DNA of 21,948 nt from a virus. The notes under the pieces are model-generated. The model did not search any database. It saw only the letters and a list, made by a program, of their open reading frames with translations, and was not told the origin of the DNA. Below are positions 15,202-21,948 of this stretch, piece after piece. The translations under genes were made by a program, and so were the position numbers. The first letter of the stretch is position 1, and every line of letters starts with the position of its first letter. Location: positions 1-21,948 of IMG/VR virus record IMGVR_UViG_3300044911_001487; one strand, written 5' to 3'.

Positions 15202-16734
15202 ATGGCCGACATAACAAAATTCAAAGCAATATTCAGTGGATTGGATATTGCCTATGGCACATACGTCATTAAGGGCGAACGGGGGGATGGCAAACAAAAT
15301 GGGCAAGCTACGGTTGTACGTAAACCTCCATCGGATGACCTTTGGGAGCGTCATCTTGCTGGTATTGAGCCTTCCCTTGGTATTATCCCTATTCGCGCTG
15401 ACAACACTTGTGTATGGGGCTGCATCGATATTGACCAGTATCCTATTGACCATCGAGGCTTGGTTGAGAAGATAGCGTCACTCAAGCTCCCCCTTATCGT
15501 CTGCCGCAGTAAATCTGGCGGCGCTCACTGCTTTTTATTCACCACTGAACCTATCCCTGCGCGGGAGATGCAAGACTACCTGAAAGCTTGCGCTGCGCTG
15601 TTGGGTGAGGCAGGGCGAGAGATATTCCCCAAGCAAGCAGAAATTCTCGTGGACCGCGGAGACACGGGAAACTTTTTGAACCTTCCCTACTTCGCGGGGG
15701 ATAACGGGACACGATATGCGTTTAACGCGGATGGTTCGGCAGCGACACTCGAAGAATTCTATGCGTTGTATGAAGCGTTCGCACAGACTCCTCCGCTTTC
15801 GTTCCCGGAAGCACCCAAGGTTGCGGAAGCGCCGATTAAAGATGGTCCCCCGTGCCTACAGGCTCTCTGTAGTCAAGGATTCCCAGAAGGTACTCGAAAT
15901 AACGGTCTCTTCAATGTTGGCATCTATCTTAAAAAGCTTGCGCCCGCAAGTTGGGAAGACAAAGTAGTTGAACATAACCAAAAATATTTTGCTCCACCGC
16001 TTCAAAATAATGAGGTGCAACTTGTTATCAAGCAATTGGGGAAGAAGGATTATCGTTACAAGTGTAAGGATGCCCCGCTCAATTCGTTCTGCAACGCTGG
16101 TCTATGCCGAACAAGGAAATATGGCATCGGCGGTAATGGTCCTGATTCGCCAACACTTTCATCGCTCTCAAAGTATGCCAGTGAGCCACCACTCTGGTTC
16201 CTTGACATCAACGGTCGGCGGATCGAACTCGAAACGGACAGTCTCTTTAATCAAGCTGCGTTTCAGAAAGCGTGTCTTGAACGTCTTAACCTACTCCCAC
16301 CCACGCTCAAAAAGATGGATTGGGAGAACATGCTTAACGGACTTCTTAAAGAGATGGTCGAGACTGAACAAATCTCGGAAGCCAGCGAGGACACGTCGGT
16401 TACGGGCCGTTTCATGGACCTCCTTGAAGAGTTTACTACGCACATGCAGCAAGCCATGGACCGTGAGGAGCTCCTCATGGGGAGACCGTGGGTTGACGCT
16501 GAAGATGGCCGGTGTCATTTCCGGATAAAGGACCTCGATGCGCATCTGCTGCGCAACAACTTCAAGGGAATGACTGCACCCAAGATGGCCCAGCGACTGC
16601 GGGACATGGGCGGCGAACCTATCAGCCTGTTCTTGAAAGGCAGAACTGTACGCTGCTGGCGTATACCTGCGTTCGCAAAACAGGATGCACCATTTACTAC
16701 AGAGACAGTGCGACAGCAGGGGAGCCCATTTTGA
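15202..16734 (+). CDS. archaeo-eukaryotic type DNA primase (TOTE/AEP family)
   Basis: The 510-residue protein carries the catalytic signature of AEP primases: CIDID with Asp76 and Asp78, SKSGGAHCFLF with His109 in the sGGxH motif, and a third region with FPKQAE and DTGNFLNLPYF at about 143-164. The N-terminal fold thus makes primers from nucleotides on single-stranded DNA. The second half has a PriCT-like helical part (EGTRNNGLFNVGIYLKK). It also has a cysteine cluster (Cys288, Cys297, Cys302, with Cys218 or Cys223) that may bind zinc or an iron-sulfur cluster. No helicase domain is fused. The gap of 102 bases upstream gives no clear promoter. The 3' end overlaps the next start by TTGA. Confidence 0.88.
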   Translation: MADITKFKAIFSGLDIAYGTYVIKGERGDGKQNGQATVVRKPPSDDLWERHLAGIEPSLGIIPIRADNTCVWGCIDIDQYPIDHRGLVEKIASLKLPLIVCRSKSGGAHCFLFTTEPIPAREMQDYLKACAALLGEAGREIFPKQAEILVDRGDTGNFLNLPYFAGDNGTRYAFNADGSAATLEEFYALYEAFAQTPPLSFPEAPKVAEAPIKDGPPCLQALCSQGFPEGTRNNGLFNVGIYLKKLAPASWEDKVVEHNQKYFAPPLQNNEVQLVIKQLGKKDYRYKCKDAPLNSFCNAGLCRTRKYGIGGNGPDSPTLSSLSKYASEPPLWFLDINGRRIELETDSLFNQAAFQKACLERLNLLPPTLKKMDWENMLNGLLKEMVETEQISEASEDTSVTGRFMDLLEEFTTHMQQAMDREELLMGRPWVDAEDGRCHFRIKDLDAHLLRNNFKGMTAPKMAQRLRDMGGEPISLFLKGRTVRCWRIPAFAKQDAPFTTETVRQQGSPF

Positions 16735-18458
16735 AGATTCCACGTATGCCCAAGCCGCCTACGCTGTCTTCCTTGCGTCCTGCAAAGCGGACCGTGTATC
16801 GCGGGTCCACCAAGAAATTACCCCCGGTTAAGCCACTGCCGCCCCTAGTGAAGGTGAAGGGCGTGACTGAACGCAGGGATCGTCTCACGCACATTGAGCA
16901 CATAGAAGATCGCTTCATCAAAGGCGGCAACATAGATTTGTCTTACACATTGCGGACGATGACAGAAGTCCACAATATGCTAGTCGCGTCGATGGAGGAT
17001 AGACATTACAAATCAAGTGCCATCATTACGGAGAAGTTTGACGGCAGTCCTAGCATTGTGTTCGGCCATGATAAAGAGACGGGTAGATTCTTTGTTGCTA
17101 CAAAATCCTTCTTCAGCAAATCCCCGAAGCTGAACTTTAGTGAGGAAGATATTCGCTTAAACCACGGTTACTCTTCTAACCTTCTAGACAAGCTGACCGC
17201 GGCGCTGAAGTATCTACCGAAGATCACACCAGAGACAGGCATCTTTCAGGGCGACTTGATGTACGTGCAGGGCATGAATGTTGAAACGGCGGCTGACAAG
17301 ATTTACTTTACCGCAAACACCGTCAACTACTCATGCTACTCCGACACCTTCATGGGCAAGAGAATCTATGATTCTCGGATAGGTATCGCGATACACACGC
17401 AACACATTACTGATCGGCATATACCTGCGGACCTTACGCTCTTTAATAAAGATGAAGATGTCGTTGTTATTGACCCCCGGATCAATATCAATCGTGCATA
17501 TTACCCTGCGGAGCACCAGAAAGAGTTCTTGACGCTGCTACAGGAGATCAACAACACGCCATTAACGCAGTCTGAAGTTAATGAGGTAATGCGGCACTCG
17601 GTCAAGTTGATGCAGTACATCAATAAGATCGTTAAAGGCACTGCGGTCCCGCGTGAAGAATCAGAGTTCGCTTCACCTATATTTGATGCTTTCTTCTTTG
17701 TGCATTCGCATCTGCAAGCAGCTAAAAAATTACTGAACGATGCACTGTCCAATACGCGGCAGTTCTATACGGAGATCAATGGCCAAGAAACTAAGGGTGA
17801 GGGCTTCGTTGTTATCTACGAGCAGAGAATGAATAAGATTGTAGATAGAGAAGAATTTAGCCGACAGAACTTCATGCGGCAGACTGAATTAAAAGAAGGC
17901 GCGAAGACTACCGTATTTGCTTTTGCGCGAATGAATCCTCCTACACGTGGCCATGAGCATTTGATTCAACAAGTAAAGCGGCTGGCAAAAGAACACAAGG
18001 CAGGGCACACCATTGCATTGAGCCCTTCTCATGGCATAGACAACCCCTTATCTGCCTCACTCAAGTTTGAATACCTAAAGGAGTTGTTCCCCGGTACTGA
18101 CTTTTATATGCGGAAGAGTTCAGCAGGATTCATCCGCAGTCTATGCGACATCTATGAAGAGGGTACGGAGCATCTTATTCTTGTGTCGGGTGACGATAGG
18201 ATGGAGTCCTATCAGAGTTACCTTGAACTAAATGGCAAGGACAACTTCTTTCACTTCAAAAAGATATCGTTCGTTTCCGCAGGAGCAAGGAACCCTGAGG
18301 GGGAGGGCATTGAAGCCGTCTCTGGTACAAGGGTTCGCCAATATGCTGATGACAATCAATTCGATAAATTCTTTAAGGACCTGCCCAGCACTGCGACAGA
18401 AGAGTTAGCCAAGCGCTTGTTTGAAGATGTGCGGAAGGGGCTTATAAAGTATGACTGA
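16731..18458 (+). CDS. fusion of a ligase-like (KxDG) domain and an NMNAT/cytidylyltransferase-like domain
   Basis: TTG at 16731 is taken as start because GGAG lies six bases upstream and the codon overlaps the primase stop as TTGA. The frame is open further upstream but that part is antiphase to the primase. The product is 575 residues. Domain 1 (about 50-380) shows EKFDGSPSIVFG with Lys102 as the possible adenylated lysine, TKSFF at 124-128, GIFQGDL at 170-176 and EGFVVIYE at 357-364, in ligase-family order. It resembles DUF6267 proteins of large phages. Domain 2 (about 388-575) has ARMNPPTRGH at 399-408, the HxGH-type nucleotide site with Thr-Arg-Gly-His, and SGTRVR at 531-536, the SGTxxR signature of NMNAT-like nucleotidyltransferases. 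The role may be nucleic-acid repair or NAD-related metabolism, but is undetermined. Confidence 0.82.
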   Translation: MKIPRMPKPPTLSSLRPAKRTVYRGSTKKLPPVKPLPPLVKVKGVTERRDRLTHIEHIEDRFIKGGNIDLSYTLRTMTEVHNMLVASMEDRHYKSSAIITEKFDGSPSIVFGHDKETGRFFVATKSFFSKSPKLNFSEEDIRLNHGYSSNLLDKLTAALKYLPKITPETGIFQGDLMYVQGMNVETAADKIYFTANTVNYSCYSDTFMGKRIYDSRIGIAIHTQHITDRHIPADLTLFNKDEDVVVIDPRININRAYYPAEHQKEFLTLLQEINNTPLTQSEVNEVMRHSVKLMQYINKIVKGTAVPREESEFASPIFDAFFFVHSHLQAAKKLLNDALSNTRQFYTEINGQETKGEGFVVIYEQRMNKIVDREEFSRQNFMRQTELKEGAKTTVFAFARMNPPTRGHEHLIQQVKRLAKEHKAGHTIALSPSHGIDNPLSASLKFEYLKELFPGTDFYMRKSSAGFIRSLCDIYEEGTEHLILVSGDDRMESYQSYLELNGKDNFFHFKKISFVSAGARNPEGEGIEAVSGTRVRQYADDNQFDKFFKDLPSTATEELAKRLFEDVRKGLIKYD

Positions 18459-19953
18459 CATATGCAAAGTCTTCGGGCCCCCCGGATCAGGGAAGACCAC
18501 GTACCTTTTGAATCGTGTCGAGCAGGAGCTGGAGAGCGGCGTTCAGTCGGGCAGGATCGGTTACTTCTCGTTTACCCGAAAGGCTGCGAACGAAGCCAGA
18601 GATCGTGCTATAGCCAAGTTCCCGCACCTGAGTGAGAAGACCGACTTCCCTTACTTCCGCACACTACACAGTCTCGCTTTCCGTTGCCTTGGCACAAAAG
18701 CAGATGACATGATGCAGCCGGAGCATTATGCTGAGTTTGCCCAGCAAACAGGTATCGTGCTGGATGTATCCAAAGATGATGAGGAAGGCTATGCAAAGGC
18801 AGACAATCCTATTCTCAATGAGATCAACCTCGCCCGCATTCGAGGGGTGGATCTTAGAGAGCATTACAACCAATCAGGATTGGATATTGAGTGGCACCAC
18901 TTTGAGTTTGTGGAGCGAAGCTACCGACACTACAAAACCGCTCGTAGTCTACTTGACTTCACAGACCTCCTTGAGATGGCAGTAGTAGATTCTGCTCGTC
19001 TACCGTCTCTTGAAGTCTTAATTATCGATGAAGCACAGGATTTATCCCGGCTTCAATGGCAACTTGTCGAAATCTTAGTCAGCAAATCCCAGCGGGTTTT
19101 CATTGCCGGGGACGATGACCAAGCCGTATTCACGTGGGCCGGGGCCGATGTGAAATCCTTCCTCGAATTCAAAGGTGATATTCATGTCCTCCAACAGTCC
19201 TACCGAATCCCATCTTCAGTCCACCAATTTGCAAATAACATTGTCAAAAGAATCAGAAATCGCCAAAGTAAGACATGGAAACCACGTGACTTTGTTGGCT
19301 CCGTCCGACAGTACTACCGCTTCGAAGATGTGCCTGTTAGTGACGGAGAATGGCTCATTCTCGCTAGTACAAATTACCTGCTCAATCCAATACACGAGTG
19401 GCTCAAGTCAAACGGAGTTCTTTTTGAACGTAACAGCGTCCCCAGCCTCTCACCCCAAATGCTCAAAGCCGTCATCGATTGGGAGAGGCTCCGCAAAGGC
19501 CTCGCGCTAGGATTAAACGACACCCAGAACATCTACAAGTATCTGGGACCAAGCTTCGTGGCTCGGGGCTTTAAGAACTTCAAGGGCGACCCGGATGTGA
19601 TCGAGTATGATTTACCTACCCTGAGTAAGCACTATGGACTAATGACCGATGCTGTCTGGCATGAAGCCTTACTTAGGATCAGTGAGGACAAGCGAGACTA
19701 CCTCCGCGCCGTGCTGCGCCGGGGCTACAAGATTTCCAATGCGGGCCAGATCAAACTCTCCACCATCCACGGAGCCAAAGGCGGGGAAGCCGACAATGTC
19801 CTATTGATGATGGACATCTCGCCTAAATTTGCTAAAGATTATGCTGTCAACTCAGACAGCGTGAACCGGCTATTCTATGTTGGCGTGACACGGGCAAAAC
19901 AAACGCTGCACTTAGTATTACCAAAACAACAAGACAAAGGATTTCGCCTGTGA
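18451..19953 (+). CDS. UvrD/Rep-like superfamily 1 DNA helicase
   Basis: The 500-residue protein has all SF1A motifs: GPPGSGKTT at 9-17, FSFTRKAANEAR at 39-50, TLHSLAFR at 71-78, IIDEAQD at 191-197, GDDDQAVFTWAGAD at 220-233, QQSYRIP at 248-254, LSTIHGAKGGEADNV at about 436-450, and FYVGVTRAKQ at 475-484. It would unwind DNA 3' to 5' at the fork using ATP. It is about 200 residues shorter than UvrD, so most of the 2B subdomain is missing. The gene overlaps the upstream gene by eight bases, and the polymerase start by GTGA, so helicase and polymerase are probably made together. Confidence 0.93.
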   Translation: MTDICKVFGPPGSGKTTYLLNRVEQELESGVQSGRIGYFSFTRKAANEARDRAIAKFPHLSEKTDFPYFRTLHSLAFRCLGTKADDMMQPEHYAEFAQQTGIVLDVSKDDEEGYAKADNPILNEINLARIRGVDLREHYNQSGLDIEWHHFEFVERSYRHYKTARSLLDFTDLLEMAVVDSARLPSLEVLIIDEAQDLSRLQWQLVEILVSKSQRVFIAGDDDQAVFTWAGADVKSFLEFKGDIHVLQQSYRIPSSVHQFANNIVKRIRNRQSKTWKPRDFVGSVRQYYRFEDVPVSDGEWLILASTNYLLNPIHEWLKSNGVLFERNSVPSLSPQMLKAVIDWERLRKGLALGLNDTQNIYKYLGPSFVARGFKNFKGDPDVIEYDLPTLSKHYGLMTDAVWHEALLRISEDKRDYLRAVLRRGYKISNAGQIKLSTIHGAKGGEADNVLLMMDISPKFAKDYAVNSDSVNRLFYVGVTRAKQTLHLVLPKQQDKGFRL

Positions 19954-21815
19954 AGACCATGCCACTATTCCCAATGCAAAGTGATTGGGTTGCGCCGGAT
20001 TCATTTCCAAACTTATCGAACGCAAAGGAGATTGCAATTGACCTCGAAACTTGTGACCCTAACATGGAGTCGATGGGCCCCGGTTGGCCTCGGCGCGACG
20101 GGTATATTGTTGGGTACGCTGTTGCTGTGGAAGGCTGGGCTGGATATTTTCCTGTCGCTCATGGTGGTGGTGGCAATCTGGATAAACGGCGCGTCGAGCG
20201 TTGGATTATGGATGTTCTTGCATCCCCTGCTGACAAAATCATGCACAACGCGGCGTACGACTGCGGCTGGCTCAAAGCGTCAGGCTTCACCATCAACGGG
20301 AGAATCATCGACACCATGATCGCGGCCCCGCTGCTCGATGAAAATCGATTCAGCTTTGCCTTAAACAGTCTGGGATTCGATTACCTCAAAGAAACCAAGA
20401 GCGAAGCGGGCTTAAAGCAAGCCGCCGGGGACTTCGGTGTGCATCCAAAGAAGGAACTCTGGAAGCTCCCTGCCATGTATGTGGGCAATTACGCAGAGCA
20501 AGATGCGGCGCTGACCCTAAAGCTCTGGCAATACTTCAAAGTCAAGCTTCGACAGGACGATGTCGAATCCATCTTCGACCTCGAAACGCGGCTCCTGCCT
20601 GTCCTTTTAGGGATCACGGAACGCGGCATCCGCTTCGACCGCAACAAGTGTGAGCAGACTATTGATGCGCTGATCAAGCGGGAAAAAGAACTCCATACCC
20701 AGATCAAAACCCTCTCCGGGATCGGCGTGGACATCTGGGCCGCTGCCAGTATCGCTAAAGCCTTCGACAAGCTGAACGTAACGTACCCCAAGACCGACAC
20801 CGGCTTACCAAGCTTCACCAAATCCTTCTTGGATGAATGCCCGCACCAGATCGGCAAAATGATCATCGAGGCTCGAGAGACCAATAAGACGCACAGCACG
20901 TTCCTCCAGCCCTACCTGAACTTCTCCGCCAAAGATGGGCGCATCCATCCGCACGTCAACCAGCTACGCAACGACGAAGGCGGCACCGTGTCTGGCCGCT
21001 TATCCATGAACAACCCGAATCTCCAGCAGGTTCCTGCCCGGCACGAGATCATCGGACCGATGGTCCGAAGTTTATTTTTGCCCGAAGAGGGTCAAATATG
21101 GGCCTCAAACGACTTTTCCTCGCAAGAACCGCGTTTATTAGTGCACTACGCCTCATTATTGGACCTACCCGGCGCAGAAGTCATGGTAGATGCCTACCGA
21201 GCCAATCCCGACACCGACTTCCACCAAATGGTGGCCGACATGGCGGGCATCAAACGTAAAGCCGCCAAGACCATCGGTCTGGGCCTGATGTACGGCATGG
21301 GCGTGGCCAAGCTATCGAACCAGCTGGACCTAACCCACGATGAAGCCAAGGAACTCATTCAAACCTTCCACACCAAGGTGCCCTTCCTTAAAGGCACGGT
21401 GAACGCGGTCATGCGCCGCATCGAACATCCCGCCTCTGGTGGCGCTATCCGCACCCTCTTGGGCCGCAAATGCCGCTTCCCGCTCTGGGAACCCATGGAG
21501 TGGGGCAGCAACAAAGCACTCCCTTACGAGCAAGCAGTCGTGGAGTACGGCTCAAGGATCAAGCGCAGCGGGACCTACAAGGGATTAAATAGGCTCATCC
21601 AAGGATCAGCAGCAGACCAAACTAAAATGGCCATGGTGGCCCTCCACGAAGCCGGGGAGACCCTTCTTTTACAGGTGCACGATGAGATTGTGTTGAGTGT
21701 CGCGGACCGGGGACAAGCAGAACGGGCCGCGGAGATCATGGCCAACTGCGTCAAGATGGAAATCCCGAACCGAGTGGATGTGGAGATGGGCCCCAACTGG
21801 GGCGAAGCGAAGTAA
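19950..21815 (+). CDS. family A DNA polymerase with 3'-5' exonuclease
   Basis: Start GTG 19950 overlaps the helicase stop as GTGA (an in-frame ATG at 19959 is an alternative). The 621-residue protein has a DEDDy proofreading exonuclease: IDLE with Asp31 and Glu33, NAAYD at 100-104, and YAEQDA at 181-186. The polymerase domain has motif A NDFSSQEPR (Asp388), motif B KRKAAKTIGLGLMYG (Arg436, Lys440, Leu444, Tyr448) and motif C QVHDE (Asp578). There is no 5'-3' exonuclease domain, as in other phage PolA enzymes. The residue aligned to E. coli Phe762 is Leu444, a variant reported as common in marine virioplankton. It is the replicative polymerase of this phage. Confidence 0.95.
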   Translation: MKTMPLFPMQSDWVAPDSFPNLSNAKEIAIDLETCDPNMESMGPGWPRRDGYIVGYAVAVEGWAGYFPVAHGGGGNLDKRRVERWIMDVLASPADKIMHNAAYDCGWLKASGFTINGRIIDTMIAAPLLDENRFSFALNSLGFDYLKETKSEAGLKQAAGDFGVHPKKELWKLPAMYVGNYAEQDAALTLKLWQYFKVKLRQDDVESIFDLETRLLPVLLGITERGIRFDRNKCEQTIDALIKREKELHTQIKTLSGIGVDIWAAASIAKAFDKLNVTYPKTDTGLPSFTKSFLDECPHQIGKMIIEARETNKTHSTFLQPYLNFSAKDGRIHPHVNQLRNDEGGTVSGRLSMNNPNLQQVPARHEIIGPMVRSLFLPEEGQIWASNDFSSQEPRLLVHYASLLDLPGAEVMVDAYRANPDTDFHQMVADMAGIKRKAAKTIGLGLMYGMGVAKLSNQLDLTHDEAKELIQTFHTKVPFLKGTVNAVMRRIEHPASGGAIRTLLGRKCRFPLWEPMEWGSNKALPYEQAVVEYGSRIKRSGTYKGLNRLIQGSAADQTKMAMVALHEAGETLLLQVHDEIVLSVADRGQAERAAEIMANCVKMEIPNRVDVEMGPNWGEAK

Positions 21816-21840
21816 GGTGGGGTACTTACAAGGATTTAGG

Positions 21841-21948
21841 ATGAACCGACCAAAGTCCCTGCCAGCCCTGCTTTCCCCCGGTGATATTTTACCGCTCATT
21901 CATCATCAGTCTCCGAAAACTTCGTCCCCTCTACATACTTCATTGCAG
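21841..21948 (+). CDS. possible start of a rightward gene, cut by the window end
   Basis: ATG at 21841 follows AAGGA (21830-21834) by six bases and lies 25 bases after the polymerase stop. The frame stays open to the edge, giving 36 residues starting MNRPKSLPALLSPGDIL. The Ser/Pro/Leu/His-rich composition is not very protein-like, and a competing leftward frame covers its 3' part, so this call is weak. Confidence 0.35.
   Translation, partial: MNRPKSLPALLSPGDILPLIHHQSPKTSSPLHTSLQ
21896..21948 (-). CDS. possible C-terminal end of a leftward gene, cut by the window end
   Basis: On the minus strand a frame enters from the right edge and stops at TGA (21896-21898), with visible C-terminus MKYVEGTKFSETDDE. 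The acidic, balanced composition looks more like a real protein end than the overlapping rightward frame. If real, this gene converges on the polymerase. Only 16 residues can be seen, so the identity is unknown. Confidence 0.35.
   Translation of the reverse strand, partial: AMKYVEGTKFSETDDE

Noticed and set aside
16512-16730. Upstream extension of the fused nucleotidyltransferase frame inside the primase gene
   Set aside because: The extension is an out-of-phase reading of the conserved primase end with shadow composition; TTG 16731 has a good GGAG and a TTGA junction.
15173-21826. 13-base inverted match AGTACCCCACCTT (15173-15185) and AAGGTGGGGTACT (21814-21826)
   Set aside because: Matches of this length are expected by chance a few times in a window of this size, and flanks do not extend the match.
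1-21948. CRISPR array, tRNA or rRNA genes, insertion sequences, integrase or attachment sites
   Set aside because: No spaced direct repeats, no tRNA fold, no transposase or recombinase motifs were seen on either strand.

Overview
The window is a contiguous stretch of a tailed double-stranded DNA bacteriophage genome, probably an environmental (aquatic-type) virus of a bacterium. The evidence is a dense, mostly unidirectional gene arrangement with 1-8 base overlaps at many junctions, large virion proteins, a full lysis cassette with an endolysin and an embedded spanin pair, and a phage-type replication set. The only clear promoter has a sigma70-like form, so early transcription probably uses host RNA polymerase. 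No integrase, tRNA, rRNA, insertion sequence or CRISPR array was seen, and the host cannot be named from sequence alone.

Layout. (1) Bases 2-7356, rightward: end of the virion module, with a Gln/Ala/Gly-rich repetitive protein cut by the left edge, a 904-residue protein and an 1141-residue protein. The last two have the size and composition of internal or ejection proteins. (2) Bases 7369-10069, rightward: lysis and membrane module. It holds a membrane-anchored protein that appears to start at an ATT codon, a small membrane protein overlapping it by 121 bases, a GH19 endolysin, a cysteine-rich lipoprotein starting inside the endolysin gene, a two-helix membrane protein (holin candidate), a 54-residue exported protein, and an Rz-type spanin with a complete Rz1-type lipoprotein gene nested in another frame. 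(3) Bases 10069-11125: a phage protein of unknown function and two very small basic proteins, one built of Met/Lys/Gly/Ala repeats, closed by a hairpin terminator near 11136-11181.

(4) Bases 11187-13336, leftward: a SNF2-type helicase followed by a PD-(D/E)XK nuclease, the only clearly leftward genes. (5) Bases 13337-13422: a divergent control region with a TTGACA/TACACT promoter and a perfect 12-base palindrome over the -10. (6) Bases 13423-21815, rightward: replication module, with two small unknown proteins, a probable ssDNA-binding protein, an archaeo-eukaryotic type primase, a two-domain nucleotidyltransferase, a UvrD-like helicase and a family A DNA polymerase with proofreading exonuclease. 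A last partial gene, of uncertain strand, is cut by the right edge.

The replication set looks self-sufficient for primer synthesis, unwinding, strand protection and synthesis. The leftward helicase-nuclease pair could process DNA ends or recombination intermediates. The most unusual items are a fused protein joining a ligase-like (KxDG) domain to an NMNAT/cytidylyltransferase-like domain, the apparent ATT start, the Leu substitution at the polymerase position equivalent to E. coli Phe762, and the heavily overlapping lysis module with two separate lipoproteins.
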